Of a DNA stretch of 64,000 nucleotides, positions 15,539-25,397 are shown in pieces (position 1 is the first letter of the stretch; each line of letters opens with the position of its first letter). The stretch comes from Parabacteroides sp. PF5-9 (GTDB lineage Bacteria > Bacteroidota > Bacteroidia > Bacteroidales > Tannerellaceae). Location: positions 124,001 to 188,000 of the forward strand of contig NZ_JARXWG010000001.1 of assembly GCF_029893105.1 (NCBI RefSeq), read 5' to 3'. Under the pieces are notes generated by a model. That model searched no databases. It was not told the origin of the DNA and saw only the letters and a list, made by a program, of their open reading frames with translations. Position numbers and translations under genes: made by a program.

Positions 15539-16143
15539 TCTTTTTTCAAATCATATTTCCGATACATCATGAAGCCGTAGAGTATATGGCAAAGGCCAAA
15601 TCCGATTGTCCAGAAAAGTAGACCATACCGTTCGGTCAAAGCGGCAGCGATTCCAAGTATAATCTCGGTTAATCCGAGGTATTGTATTTCGGTGAATGTA
15701 AATTTTGAGGCATTCAATAATGCGATACCATAGAAAATCAATGTGCCTGCAATGACCATCCGTATATCACCACGAAACAGAAGGATGATACAGAAAATAC
15801 CACCGGCTATCAGCGGAATACTCAGGTTGAATAATGTACGTTTGGCCGCACCACTCAACAGGGTCTGATTGCTTTTTCTGGCTTTACGCCAGGAGAAATA
15901 AATACCGAAACTGATCGAGATGAACAAGACGATTAATGCATCGGCCAACAGGATCAATAACTCCTGCATCTGATTATAATCGGTAAGTGAAGGATCACGA
16001 AGCAGGTAGAAATAAGCAAATGCGGCGCCCGCGATTGCAGTCAGACCAGCTAATATACCTGATAAACCACTGAGTGAAAGAAATTTGGACGACCGCTCCA
16101 TCATCTCCCGTATGGCTTTAATGTCTTCGGCTTGTTTGTTCAT
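15535..16143 (-). CDS. membrane protein, 202 aa
   Basis: After a cytosolic N-terminus (MNKQAEDIKAIREMMERSS) come about six membrane helices; a Trp- and Gly-containing helix FWTIGFGLCHILYGFMMYRKY is the last. No catalytic motif is visible and I cannot name a family beyond conserved membrane protein. It heads the unit membrane protein / HTH / creD and is coupled to the HTH gene by ATGA. A well-matched promoter is just upstream (16173-16203). Confidence 0.75.
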   Translation of the reverse strand: MNKQAEDIKAIREMMERSSKFLSLSGLSGILAGLTAIAGAAFAYFYLLRDPSLTDYNQMQELLILLADALIVLFISISFGIYFSWRKARKSNQTLLSGAAKRTLFNLSIPLIAGGIFCIILLFRGDIRMVIAGTLIFYGIALLNASKFTFTEIQYLGLTEIILGIAAALTERYGLLFWTIGFGLCHILYGFMMYRKYDLKKE

Positions 16144-16172
16144 ATGTGTTCTTTTGAAAGTGCTTTGTGGTG

Positions 16173-16203
16173 CAAAGTTAAATATCTTTTCTTTATCTCC
16201 AAA
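16173..16203 (-). promoter_or_regulatory. promoter of the membrane protein/HTH/creD unit
   Basis: On the minus strand TTTG (16200-16203), 19 bp, then TAACTTTG (16173-16180). Both boxes and the spacing fit the Bacteroides consensus. The predicted start point is about 25 bases before the ATG at 16143. Confidence 0.7.
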
Positions 16204-16250
16204 TTTTTAGGGTGATAATTATAACGTAGAACTATTTTGATCAATAAAAA

Positions 16251-16281
16251 AAGCTGCCCGGTTTTACTTTCCGGACAGCTT
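16251..16281 (-). terminator. Rho-independent terminator of the DUF1080 gene
   Basis: AAGCTGCCCGG (16251-16261) pairs with CCGGACAGCTT (16271-16281) with one mismatch. On the minus strand the stem is followed by TTTTTTTATT, 25 bp after the DUF1080 stop. Confidence 0.8.
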
Positions 16282-16306
16282 ATTTTATGTTAGTTGATCG
16301 ACTCTG

Positions 16307-17035
16307 TTAGAGTTCGCGGATCTTTATATTACGGAACCAGCAGTCGTAACCGTGATCCTGTAGTCCGATGTACCCTTCTTTGGCCGGACCTTCTTTAAAG
16401 CCTTCCCAGTCTTTGAACTTACTATTGGCAACCATTTCATACCATGTTGGGGTCCAAAGTTCATACTCTACAACTTTTACGCCGTTCTGAGTATGGGTTA
16501 CTTTACCATCTTTTACTTTGACAACGATTGTGTTCCATTGTCCGGCAGGACGGGCATTTTGAGGTAATGCAGGAAGAATGTCATACAATGAGCCGGCCAG
16601 ATGGTTGGTGAGTTTATTGTCGGAAGCGTTCCAGTTGTCTAAAACCTGAATTTCAGGAGCCGCAAAATAAATCGGTTTACCAGGGTATTCGGCTACGTAA
16701 TAAAAGATACCGGAGTTTCCTTGTTTTTCTATTTTCCAGTCGATGGAAAATTCGAAATTGGCATATTTCTTTGAACCGAACAGGATATCTCCTCCTTGTC
16801 CGTGTCCTGGCCGTTCATTGTTACGACCTACTTTCATCGCGTTATCATCGATTGTCCAGTTTGCTGGCATCTCACTGGCATTGCATTTGCGCCATCCGTT
16901 GAAATTTTTCCCGTCGAATAATAAAACCCATCCCTCTTTCTTCTCTTGATCTGTCAGTGTATTACTGTTCTGAGCCATGACGGCCGTGTAGCTGAGGGCG
17001 ACCAAAAACAAGGATAAAAACAATTGCTTTTTCAT
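16307..17035 (-). CDS. DUF1080 (3-keto-disaccharide hydrolase-type) secreted protein
   Basis: A 242-residue protein with a signal peptide (ends AVMAQN). It has the family opening GWVLLFDGKNFNGWRK, the strand NFEFSIDWKIEKQGNSGIFYYV, the EIQVLDN motif and the closing GYIGLQDHGYDCWFRNIKI. The fold is a concanavalin-like jelly roll. Characterised members hydrolyse glycosides already oxidised at C3, in partnership with Gfo/Idh/MocA dehydrogenases; an exported dehydrogenase and a sugar isomerase-like protein lie at 4023-6700, but not adjacent. It has its own terminator and appears monocistronic. Substrate unknown. Confidence 0.88.
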   Translation of the reverse strand: MKKQLFLSLFLVALSYTAVMAQNSNTLTDQEKKEGWVLLFDGKNFNGWRKCNASEMPANWTIDDNAMKVGRNNERPGHGQGGDILFGSKKYANFEFSIDWKIEKQGNSGIFYYVAEYPGKPIYFAAPEIQVLDNWNASDNKLTNHLAGSLYDILPALPQNARPAGQWNTIVVKVKDGKVTHTQNGVKVVEYELWTPTWYEMVANSKFKDWEGFKEGPAKEGYIGLQDHGYDCWFRNIKIREL

Positions 17036-17249
17036 CTGATTAAATTTAAAAGATTAATTAAGGTCATGAAAGTACGATATTTTTTAATAGCAAAAAAGAG
17101 CTGGATGAGATTCTTATACTCCGTTTTTTGCATTTTGGTATTTTAAAGTGGATATTCATTTGCTATTGGATAGAAAAAGAATAGGAAACACGTATAATCG
17201 GAAGATTTTGTGTATGTTTGTTTCCTGTTAAAAAGAAAAAGGAATATCC

Positions 17250-17885
17250 ATGAGGAGAATCGGTCTATTCTCTTTTTTTATACTGATAATGATACTGCCT
17301 ATGGCGGCACAGGTGGCTGTCGGGGTACGTGCCGGAGGTGCCTATTCTTCATTGGTGCAAAAGGTAGAGAATGTACATAGATCAGGATCTCGGTGTGGGT
17401 ACAGCGTTGCCGGGGTGGTCGACATTCCTTTCTACAAACGTTTTTCGCTTCGTCCTGAACTGGGTTTTGTCAATCAGGGAGGTTCTTTTTACTCCGGACA
17501 AGATTTTGAGGGGATGGCCTTGTTTAATAAATATTGGTACTATTCGCTTCAGATTCCGGTGAATGTAGCCTATACCTTTCCGGTAGGCGATGTTCATTTT
17601 TTTGTTTTTGGAGGCCCTGTAGTCGATATTTCCTTGTTTGGAAAAATGCGGACAAAAGATACAGAGTTGGATCTTCATTTCGGACATTCGGAAGAAAAAG
17701 ACCTGAAACCGTTTGATTTGGGTGTCAGTTTAGGGTTTGGAGGCGAATATAAAAATTTCTTTTTTACCATTAATTCGATTGTCGGCACATTGGATAGAAG
17801 AGCGGTCGACCGTGAAGGAGAATCTTCCGTTTTCCAGAATAATGTAACAATCTCCATCGGTTATTTTTTCAAGCATTACAGATAA
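17250..17885 (+). CDS. PorT-like outer-membrane beta-barrel protein, 211 aa
   Basis: A signal peptide (cleaved after PMAAQ) is followed by alternating beta strands with Gly and aromatic turns. It opens VAVGVRAGGAYSSL and closes FQNNVTISIGYFFKHYR with a terminal aromatic pattern, typical of 8-stranded outer-membrane barrels of the porin-like/PorT family in Bacteroidota. Function unknown. A -7-like TATGTTTG lies at 17213-17220. It is 35 bp upstream of the transglutaminase-like lipoprotein gene and probably in the same transcript. Confidence 0.8.
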   Translation: MRRIGLFSFFILIMILPMAAQVAVGVRAGGAYSSLVQKVENVHRSGSRCGYSVAGVVDIPFYKRFSLRPELGFVNQGGSFYSGQDFEGMALFNKYWYYSLQIPVNVAYTFPVGDVHFFVFGGPVVDISLFGKMRTKDTELDLHFGHSEEKDLKPFDLGVSLGFGGEYKNFFFTINSIVGTLDRRAVDREGESSVFQNNVTISIGYFFKHYR

Positions 17886-17920
17886 GTTTCCCATTTCTTT
17901 TCTTAATACATCTAATACCT

Positions 17921-20581
17921 ATGAGGCTAAAACAACTCCTGACCTTTTTTATTATACTTGTTGCTTTTTCAGCATGTACGCGTGATAACCACTTTATTTC
18001 GGACGCTACTTTTCGTGCTGAGGTAGAAAACGATTTTCTGGAAAAACAGACCTTACTTCCTCACGGAAATCTGTTTGATATTTTTAATACGGAGATGAGT
18101 GTCGAAGAGAAAGAGGCACTGATTTTTCTTTATGCGTATATGCCGATCGGAGATATGACGGACTACAGCGGAGAATTCTATCTGAAAAATATACGTTCCT
18201 CTTTTGCCGCTAAAAAAGAGATGGCTTGGGGCGCGGCTATTCCGGAAGAGATTTTTAGGCATTTTGTCTTGCCGGTACGTGTCAATAATGAAAATCTGGA
18301 TGAGAGCCGGATGATTTTCTTCGATGAATTGAAAGAACGTGTGAAAGGAATGTCATTGTATGATGCCATCTTGGAGGTCAATCATTGGTGTCATGAAAAA
18401 GTGATCTATACGCCTTCGGATGCCCGAACCAGTTCTCCACTGGCTTCTGTGCGAACAGCCTATGGGCGATGTGGTGAAGAGTCGACTTTTACCGTAGCCG
18501 CATTACGTGCTGTGGGTATTCCGGCTAGGCAGGTATATACTCCCCGGTGGGCACATACGGATGATAATCACGCCTGGGTAGAAGCGTGGGTCGACAATAA
18601 ATGGGTTTTCTTTGGAGCCTGCGAACCTGAACCGGTACTGAATCTCGGCTGGTTCAATGGTCCTGCTTACAGAGGTATGCTGATGCATACAAAAGTTTTT
18701 GGGAAATATAACGGTCCGGAGGAGGTGATGGAAGTGACCGATGCGTATACCGAAATTAATGTGATTGATAATTATGCGCCTACAGCTAAGACGGTTATCA
18801 CTGTTGTAGACGATGCGAACAAACCGGTAGAGGGCGCTCATGTGGAGTTCAAATTGTATAATTATGCGGAGTTCTACACTGTAGCTCATAAAACGACAGA
18901 TCCAAAAGGGCAGAGTTTTCTCTCCGCAGGAAAAGGGGATATGTTGGTTTGGGCGACAAAGGGTGGCCTGTTCGGATATGCAAAGGTCTCATTTGGGAAA
19001 GAGGATCAGGTAACCATTAAACTGGATAAAAAACCGGGAGAGCGCGCTACTGTCTCGTTAGATATTGTTCCTCCTGTTGCCGGAGAGATAGCTGTGGAGG
19101 TCACGGATGCACAAAAAGAAGAAAACAGCCGCCGGATGGCTGAGGAAGATATTATCCGTAACCTATATGTTTCGACATTTTATACGGAAGAGAAGGCGCG
19201 TGAGTTAGCCGCAGAATTAGGACTTGATCCGGAGAAAACCGTTCTTTATATGATCGGCAGTCGCGGGAATTGGTCAGAAATTGAGCAGTTTCTTCGCCAG
19301 ACACCTGTAGAAAAGCGCCAGGCTGCCATGGATTTACTGGGGGTGATCTCTGCAAAAGATTTGCGTGATACTCCTGCCGTTGTATTGGAAGATCATTTGA
19401 ATAATACACCTCAATCTTCTGGAGAAGAGTTCAATCCATATGTGTTGAATCCAAGGGTGAAAAATGAGTTATTGACTCCCTATAAACATTTTTTTGCTAC
19501 CAATTTCGACCGTTCCGTCGCAATAGAGGCAAAAGAGAATCCACAGATTTTAGTTGATTGGATCCGAAAAAATATCACTGTTAAAAATGAACTAAACCCT
19601 CAACGCATACCTATTATGCCGATGGGCGTATGGAAAGCGCGTGTAGCAGATACCGATTCGCGGAATATCTTTTTTGTCGCTGTCGCTCGCAGTTTAGGCA
19701 TTCCGGCACGTATCGAAAGTGTGGCACAAAAGGTTCAATATATGTTGAATGACAGATGGGTGGATGTTGATTTTGATTCGGGTCTCCAACCAGAAATTAA
19801 AATGGGACAGGTGGTTGCTTCATACCAACCGATCAAAGCGATAGATGATCCGAAATACCACAGTCATTTTACGGTATCCAGAATAACAGAGAACGGTAAA
19901 CTTCAAACGTTGAATCTACGGGGAAATAGTCAGACTGATATGGGTGCAGGAAACGCCTGGAGTGGCATACTTAAGCGTCCGTTATCGATGGATGTTGGCC
20001 ACTATTTATTGATCACAGGGACGCGTATGGCCAACGGCAGTGTCTTGGCAGAGTTATCGTTCTTTAATATAGAACCTGAAAAAACAACTTCTATTGCATT
20101 GGTTATGCGTGAGCGTGAGGATGAAATCGCGGTTATCGGGAATTTCAATTCGGAAAACAGATATAAACAAGCTACCACGGGAACTGAAGTGAGTATACTG
20201 ACCACCACCGGTCGTGGATATTTTATTGTAGGCCTCTTAGGAGCACGTCAGGAACCGACAAATCATGCGATGCGTGATATTGCAGCTGTTCAGGCAGCAC
20301 TGGAGCAATGGGGACGGGGGATGGTTTTGCTTTTCCCGAATGAACAGGAGTATCAGAACTTCGATCCGAAAGAATTCGGGGCATTACCGAATACGATTAC
20401 GTATGGGATAGATATTGACCATAAAATACACGATGAAATCGCTGCTGCGATGAAATTATCGAATCCGGATATATTGCCGGTCTTTATTATCGCAGATACG
20501 TTCAACAGGGTTGTGTTTGTGTCGCAAGGGTATACAATCGGATTGGGAGAACAGCTGATGAAGGTTATTCATAAGTTGTAA
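17921..20581 (+). CDS. lipoprotein with two transglutaminase-like modules, 886 aa
   Basis: The leader MRLKQLLTFFIILVAFSAC ends in a lipobox. A transglutaminase-like core (about 130-240) has the Cys motif YGRCGEESTF, His in DDNHAWVEAW and the third residue in FFGACEPE, so it looks catalytically complete. A carboxypeptidase-like/Ig-like module (about 285-350, INVIDNYAPTAKTVITV) follows. A second transglutaminase-like stretch (about 545-630, RNIFFVAVARSLGIPARIES then LNDRWVDVDFD) keeps the fold pattern but lacks the Cys and His. A C-terminal thioredoxin-like segment has VLLFPNE...PVFIIADTFNRVVF. Likely a surface or periplasmic peptidase or cross-linking enzyme of unknown substrate. A bidirectional terminator follows. 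Confidence 0.8.
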   Translation: MRLKQLLTFFIILVAFSACTRDNHFISDATFRAEVENDFLEKQTLLPHGNLFDIFNTEMSVEEKEALIFLYAYMPIGDMTDYSGEFYLKNIRSSFAAKKEMAWGAAIPEEIFRHFVLPVRVNNENLDESRMIFFDELKERVKGMSLYDAILEVNHWCHEKVIYTPSDARTSSPLASVRTAYGRCGEESTFTVAALRAVGIPARQVYTPRWAHTDDNHAWVEAWVDNKWVFFGACEPEPVLNLGWFNGPAYRGMLMHTKVFGKYNGPEEVMEVTDAYTEINVIDNYAPTAKTVITVVDDANKPVEGAHVEFKLYNYAEFYTVAHKTTDPKGQSFLSAGKGDMLVWATKGGLFGYAKVSFGKEDQVTIKLDKKPGERATVSLDIVPPVAGEIAVEVTDAQKEENSRRMAEEDIIRNLYVSTFYTEEKARELAAELGLDPEKTVLYMIGSRGNWSEIEQFLRQTPVEKRQAAMDLLGVISAKDLRDTPAVVLEDHLNNTPQSSGEEFNPYVLNPRVKNELLTPYKHFFATNFDRSVAIEAKENPQILVDWIRKNITVKNELNPQRIPIMPMGVWKARVADTDSRNIFFVAVARSLGIPARIESVAQKVQYMLNDRWVDVDFDSGLQPEIKMGQVVASYQPIKAIDDPKYHSHFTVSRITENGKLQTLNLRGNSQTDMGAGNAWSGILKRPLSMDVGHYLLITGTRMANGSVLAELSFFNIEPEKTTSIALVMREREDEIAVIGNFNSENRYKQATTGTEVSILTTTGRGYFIVGLLGARQEPTNHAMRDIAAVQAALEQWGRGMVLLFPNEQEYQNFDPKEFGALPNTITYGIDIDHKIHDEIAAAMKLSNPDILPVFIIADTFNRVVFVSQGYTIGLGEQLMKVIHKL

Positions 20582-20601
20582 AACAAGAAATATATGATAT
20601 G

Positions 20602-20633
20602 AAAAAGGCGACCTTTTATAGGGTCGCCTTTTT
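20602..20633. terminator. bidirectional terminator between the lipoprotein gene and pnp
   Basis: AAAAAGGCGACC (20602-20613) pairs with GGTCGCCTTTTT (20622-20633). T runs lie on both sides, so it serves the plus-strand gene ending at 20581 and pnp, which ends at 20655 on the minus strand. Confidence 0.9.
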
Positions 20634-20654
20634 GTATCTATACTGTGTCTTGAA

Positions 20655-22886
20655 TTAATCCCGATGAGATTCCCGACGATCATTGTTACGAGGTCCGCGA
20701 TCGCCTCCTCCTCCGTTGCGTGGTCCACGATCACGGTCACGGTCTTGTCTTGGCGGACGTTCCTGGTAACCTTCCGGTTTCGGCAATAATACTTTACGAG
20801 AAAGTTTGAATTTACCTGTTTTAGGATCGATATCCACCAGTTTTACCTGTACCATATCACCTTCTTTTAATCCGGCTTGTTCTACTGTTTCCAATCGTAC
20901 CCAGTCGATTTCGGAAATATGCAATAATCCATCTTTTCCAGGCATGAATTCAACAAATGCACCATAAGGCATAATGGAAGAGATCTTTCCTTCGTACACC
21001 TCGCCGATATCAGGTACAGCAACGATTGATTTGATCGCCTTAAGGGCAGCATCAATGGTCTCTTTATTCGTACCGGAAACTTCAATCACGCCAACACCTT
21101 CCACCTCTTCAATAGAAATAACTGCACCTGTCTTTTCCTGGATTCCCTGGATAATTTTCCCTCCCGGGCCAATTACAGCACCAATGAATTCTTTGGCAAT
21201 TGTCATCTTTTCAATACGTGGAGCATGTGGCTTAAAGTCTTCGCGAGGCTCAGGCATGGCTTCGGTAATTTTACCTAAGATATGCATACGCCCTTCTTTG
21301 GCTTGTGCTAATGCGTTTTCAAGAATTTCATAAGATAAACCGTCGACCTTTATATCCATCTGTGTTGCAGTGATACCGTCTTTGGTTCCGGTGACTTTGA
21401 AGTCCATATCTCCCAAGTGATCCTCGTCGCCAAGGATATCTGAAAGAATCGCATAGTTTTTCCCTTTATTCTCGGAAATAAGTCCCATAGCAATACCTGA
21501 AACCGGCTTTTTGATATCCACACCGGCATCCATCAAAGCCAATGTACCGGCACAGACAGTAGCCATAGAAGAAGATCCGTTGGATTCGAGAATATCAGAA
21601 ACAACACGGATCACATAAGGATACTCTTCCGGAATCATTCCTTTCAATGCGCGGTGAGCCAGGTTGCCATGACCGACTTCACGACGTCCAACACCACGTT
21701 GCGGACGAGCCTCACCGGTTGAGAACGGCGGGAAGTTATAATGTAAAAGGAAACGTTCTTTGCTATGATTTAAGACATCGTCGACAATCTTTTCATCGGC
21801 TTTGGTTCCCAATGTGACAGTTGTTAGCGATTGTGTTTCTCCACGGGTGAAAACGGCTGAGCCATGAGGTCCCGGCAGGTAATCCGTTTCGATCCAGATC
21901 GGACGAATCTCTGTTGTCTTACGGCCATCCAGACGTTTACCTTCGTCCAGAATAGCACGGCGCATCGCTTCTTTTTCCACATCGTGGTAGTAACGGCCGA
22001 TCATTTCAGCTTTTTCTGCTAGTTCTTCTTCGGTGAACTGTTCTTTATATTCGGCTTTAATGTTACCGAATGCTTCGGCACGTGCATGTTTATCCTGACC
22101 GGATACAGCTACGGCATATACTTTATCGTAACATTTTTCGTGCACATCTTTGCGTAACTCTTCATCGTTGATTTCGTGATCATATTCACGTTTAACGGTT
22201 GTGCCTACTGCTTCAGACAATTCCAGCTGAGCACGACATTGTTCTTTGATGGCTTCGTGAGCAACTTTAATCGCTTCCAGCATATCAGACTCCTGAACTT
22301 CTTTCATTTCGCCTTCTACCATCATGATGTTGTCTAATGTGGCAGCAACCATGATATCCATATCAGCACGTTCAAGAACGGAGAAAGTCGGATTGACCAC
22401 GAACGCTCCGTCGACACGTGCAACACGTACTTCAGAAATCGGTCCGTTGAACGGTATATCTGAAACGGCTAAGGCCGCAGAGGCCGCCAGTCCGGCTAAG
22501 GCATCCGGCATATCTTCACCGTCGGATGAGAATAATATGATATTGACAAAAACTTCTGCGTGATAATTATCAGGGAAAAGAGGGCGTAGTGCACGGTCTA
22601 CCAAACGAGAGGTTAAGATTTCGTAATCGGAAGCTTTTCCTTCCCTTTTCATAAATCCTCCGGGGAATCGTCCGAAGGCGGCGAACTTTTCTTTGTACTC
22701 TACTTGTAAAGGCATAAAATCCACACCGGGATTTGCGTCTTTTGCGGCTGTAACAGTAGCCAGAAGTACGGTATTGTTCATTCGAACAGTTACCGAACCG
22801 TCTGCCTGTTTGGCCAATTTCCCGGTTTCGATGGTGATGGATCTTCCATCACTCAACTCGATCGTCTTGTTAATTGGATTAAGCAT
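20655..22886 (-). CDS. pnp: polyribonucleotide nucleotidyltransferase
   Basis: The phosphorolytic 3'-5' exoribonuclease of RNA decay. It has 743 residues: two RNase PH domains (the second with [18 protein letters not shown]), a KH domain ([18 protein letters not shown], about 570-590) and an S1 domain ([20 protein letters not shown], about 635 on). The C-terminal tail after 710 is an Arg/Asp/Gly-rich disordered stretch ([19 protein letters not shown]...), common in Bacteroidota RNA-binding proteins. A -7 box TACATTTG lies at 22927-22934 on the minus strand. No rpsO is adjacent. Confidence 0.96.
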   Translation of the reverse strand: MLNPINKTIELSDGRSITIETGKLAKQADGSVTVRMNNTVLLATVTAAKDANPGVDFMPLQVEYKEKFAAFGRFPGGFMKREGKASDYEILTSRLVDRALRPLFPDNYHAEVFVNIILFSSDGEDMPDALAGLAASAALAVSDIPFNGPISEVRVARVDGAFVVNPTFSVLERADMDIMVAATLDNIMMVEGEMKEVQESDMLEAIKVAHEAIKEQCRAQLELSEAVGTTVKREYDHEINDEELRKDVHEKCYDKVYAVAVSGQDKHARAEAFGNIKAEYKEQFTEEELAEKAEMIGRYYHDVEKEAMRRAILDEGKRLDGRKTTEIRPIWIETDYLPGPHGSAVFTRGETQSLTTVTLGTKADEKIVDDVLNHSKERFLLHYNFPPFSTGEARPQRGVGRREVGHGNLAHRALKGMIPEEYPYVIRVVSDILESNGSSSMATVCAGTLALMDAGVDIKKPVSGIAMGLISENKGKNYAILSDILGDEDHLGDMDFKVTGTKDGITATQMDIKVDGLSYEILENALAQAKEGRMHILGKITEAMPEPREDFKPHAPRIEKMTIAKEFIGAVIGPGGKIIQGIQEKTGAVISIEEVEGVGVIEVSGTNKETIDAALKAIKSIVAVPDIGEVYEGKISSIMPYGAFVEFMPGKDGLLHISEIDWVRLETVEQAGLKEGDMVQVKLVDIDPKTGKFKLSRKVLLPKPEGYQERPPRQDRDRDRGPRNGGGGDRGPRNNDRRESHRD

Positions 22887-23093
22887 AATCTGTTTTCTAT
22901 ATTTTTTCTATCTATCAAAAATTGTGCAAATGTAATGAAAGTTTACCTGTAATTACATGAAAATGAAAATAAAATGACCTCTACAATAATATTATTTAAA
23001 CCTTAATCCGGTTCTCATTCACAAGAAATACCTATTTTTGTTGCATTTAACCGATATGAATAATGGGATTTATATCTTTTTAATTTAAAAGAG

Positions 23094-23798
23094 ATGACAA
23101 ATAAAGAAAAAATAGATTATCTGTTGTTAGATATACGTGAGTTGGAAAAATTGATTTCAGGCATGCGGGAATCGGAAGTTTATCCGGTCTCATTCTTCAG
23201 TCAGACCTTTGACCTGGCGCAAAAACTGCTGAACGGACTTCATGAACTGGAAGCAGATCAGGTCGAACAGTTACGTCGACAAATGGAAGAACATCAACGG
23301 ATGATTCGTTCTATACCTCAAGAGAGGCAGGAGAAACGAATAGAGGAGAAAGAACAAATAACAACCATTGCCTCTGAATCTAAAATAGAAACAGACAATC
23401 AACAAATCGTCGAAATATCCCTTGTAAGTAACCAACAGGCGGAAGAAGAGATCAAAGAAGAATCCCCGGTTACAAATTTACCTATTGAAACTGAAGCATC
23501 AATAGAGATGTTACTTGCAGATGCAGTTCATGAGAAAACGTCGGTTTCTCTAAACGAAATTCTGGAAAAGAAAAATCTTTCGGATTTCCGGAAAGCATTC
23601 AGTTTGAATGATCGTTTTCGTTTCCGCCGTGAATTATTCGGAGGTGATGAGGAGAAGATGAATAGAGCAATCGCCGAATTGAATGAACTTCAGACCTATG
23701 AAGACTCTGTGACCTATCTCAATCAAGAATTGCAGTGGAATGTGGAAGACGAAGCAGTGAGTGATTTTATCCGTTTACTGGAAAAACGCTTTTTATAA
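23094..23798 (+). CDS. conserved hypothetical protein with coiled coil, 234 aa
   Basis: A cytosolic protein in three parts: a helical N-terminus (YLLLDIRELEKLISGMRES), an acidic Glu/Gln-rich middle (about 70-150) likely disordered or coiled, and a conserved C-terminal block (DFRKAFSLNDRFRFRRELFGGDEEKMNRAIAELNELQTYEDS, about 165-205). This block recurs in Bacteroidales proteins of unknown function. It is first in a plus-strand unit with rsmI (6-bp gap), a lipoprotein and a nucleotidase. Confidence 0.8.
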   Translation: MTNKEKIDYLLLDIRELEKLISGMRESEVYPVSFFSQTFDLAQKLLNGLHELEADQVEQLRRQMEEHQRMIRSIPQERQEKRIEEKEQITTIASESKIETDNQQIVEISLVSNQQAEEEIKEESPVTNLPIETEASIEMLLADAVHEKTSVSLNEILEKKNLSDFRKAFSLNDRFRFRRELFGGDEEKMNRAIAELNELQTYEDSVTYLNQELQWNVEDEAVSDFIRLLEKRFL

Positions 23799-23804
23799 AC
23801 AATC

Positions 23805-24512
23805 ATGGCAAAACTAACGGTAGTACCTACTCCTATCGGAAATCTGGAAGATATAACCTTTCGTGCAATCCGTGTATTAAAAGAAGCTGATCTTATTTTG
23901 GCGGAAGATACACGTACAACCGGTTTTTTGTTGAAACATTATGAGATCCAGAATAAAATGATTTCTCATCATAAATTCAACGAACATCAGACCGTAGAAC
24001 AGGTTGTTTCGCGGATTAAAGCTGGCGAACAGGTTGCTTTGGTCTCTGATGCGGGGACTCCGGCAATATCAGATCCCGGCTTTTTATTGGTCAGAGAATG
24101 TGTTCGACAAGGAGTTGATGTTGACTGTTTACCAGGAGCAACGGCCTTTGTGCCCGCTCTGGTAGTTTCGGGGTTACCGAATGAAAAGTTTTGTTTTGAA
24201 GGATTCTTGCCTCCCAAAAAAGGGCGGCAGACGCGACTGAAAGAACTGGCAACGGAAAGTCGAACGATCATCTTTTATGAATCGCCTTTTCGTTTGATAA
24301 AAACACTTACTCAGTTAAGTGAATATGTAGGAACCGACCGTGAAGTCTCTGTCTCCCGTGAAATATCCAAATTGCATGAAGAGACTGTTCGTGGGACACT
24401 GGAAGAAGTCATTGCCCATTTTCAGATGAACGAGCCGAGAGGAGAGTTTGTTATTATTTTGGGAGGATTAAAAGAAAAGAAAGAAAAAACAGGTTATCAG
24501 AGGTTTAATTAA
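23805..24512 (+). CDS. rsmI: 16S rRNA (cytidine1402-2'-O)-methyltransferase
   Basis: Methylates C1402 of 16S rRNA at the 2'-O in the decoding centre. The tetrapyrrole-methylase fold is evident: VVPTPIGNLEDITFRAIRVL at the N-terminus, AEDTRTTGFLLKHY, the SAM-binding LVSDAGTPAISDPGF (about 78-92) and CLPGATAFVPALVVSG. The length of 235 is normal. It lies second in the operon, 12 bp before a coiled-coil lipoprotein gene. Confidence 0.95.
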   Translation: MAKLTVVPTPIGNLEDITFRAIRVLKEADLILAEDTRTTGFLLKHYEIQNKMISHHKFNEHQTVEQVVSRIKAGEQVALVSDAGTPAISDPGFLLVRECVRQGVDVDCLPGATAFVPALVVSGLPNEKFCFEGFLPPKKGRQTRLKELATESRTIIFYESPFRLIKTLTQLSEYVGTDREVSVSREISKLHEETVRGTLEEVIAHFQMNEPRGEFVIILGGLKEKKEKTGYQRFN

Positions 24513-24524
24513 ACAAAAAAGAAT

Positions 24525-25397
24525 ATGAAGAAAGTGTTATTATTTGGCGTATGTGCCATTTTATTCGTTTCATGTGGAGAACATTCTGCGGAGTATAAGA
24601 AGTTAAAAGCAGAAACCGATTCTCTTAAACTTGAACATGCCAAGAATATAGAGGAACTGGATGATATGCTTACAATGATGAATGAGATCGATGCCGATTT
24701 TCAGGCTATCCGTGATGCAGAGAATTACCTGACCATCCAACAAGCTGGTGGTGGCGAATTCAACCAGAGCAAACGTGAGCAGATCAGACAGAATATGCAG
24801 TTGATTACTGAAACATTGGAAAAGAACAAAGAACAGATCAGTCAACTAGAAGAGAAATTAAAAAATAGTGGCGTACAGTCGGCCGCATTCAAAAAGACTA
24901 TTGACCGCTTATCGGCCGAATTGGATCAGAAAGCGGTTGTGATCGCAAGCCTTCAGGAAGATCTGGCCAAGAAGAATATCCGTATTCAGGAATTGGATCA
25001 ACAGGTGGCAACACTGGCTGAAGATGTAGAAGCATTGGCCGCTACCGCCGCAGTTCAGTCGCAAAAATTAAACCAGCAGGATCGTGAGTTGAATACCGCT
25101 TTTTACTGCTTCGGCACATCGAAAGAGTTGAAAAATCAGAATATCCTGTCGGGAGGAGGTCTGTTCAGTCGTACCCGAGTGCTTCAAGAAGGATTCAATA
25201 AAGATTACTTTATCTCGATCGATATCCGTGAAGTCAGAGAAATTCCGTTATTTGCCGGAAAAGCAAAAATAAAATCCAACCATCCGGAAGGATCATACGA
25301 TTTTGGGAAAGATCAGGACGGAAACCTGACCTTGCGTATAAAAGATGAAAAGTCATTCTGGAGCTTGGGAAGATATCTGGTAATTGAAGTAGGATGA
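24525..25397 (+). CDS. coiled-coil lipoprotein, 290 aa
   Basis: The leader MKKVLLFGVCAILFVSC carries a lipobox. Residues 20-195 are strongly helical with heptads (KKLKAETDSLKLEHAKNIEEL and later DRLSAELDQKAVVIASLQED), predicting a long coiled coil. The C-terminal 90 residues form a small beta-rich domain (KDYFISIDIREVREIPLFAGKAKI...SFWSLGRYLVIEVG). It is probably an envelope spacer protein of unknown role. Its stop overlaps the nucleotidase start by four bases. Confidence 0.8.
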   Translation: MKKVLLFGVCAILFVSCGEHSAEYKKLKAETDSLKLEHAKNIEELDDMLTMMNEIDADFQAIRDAENYLTIQQAGGGEFNQSKREQIRQNMQLITETLEKNKEQISQLEEKLKNSGVQSAAFKKTIDRLSAELDQKAVVIASLQEDLAKKNIRIQELDQQVATLAEDVEALAATAAVQSQKLNQQDRELNTAFYCFGTSKELKNQNILSGGGLFSRTRVLQEGFNKDYFISIDIREVREIPLFAGKAKIKSNHPEGSYDFGKDQDGNLTLRIKDEKSFWSLGRYLVIEVG

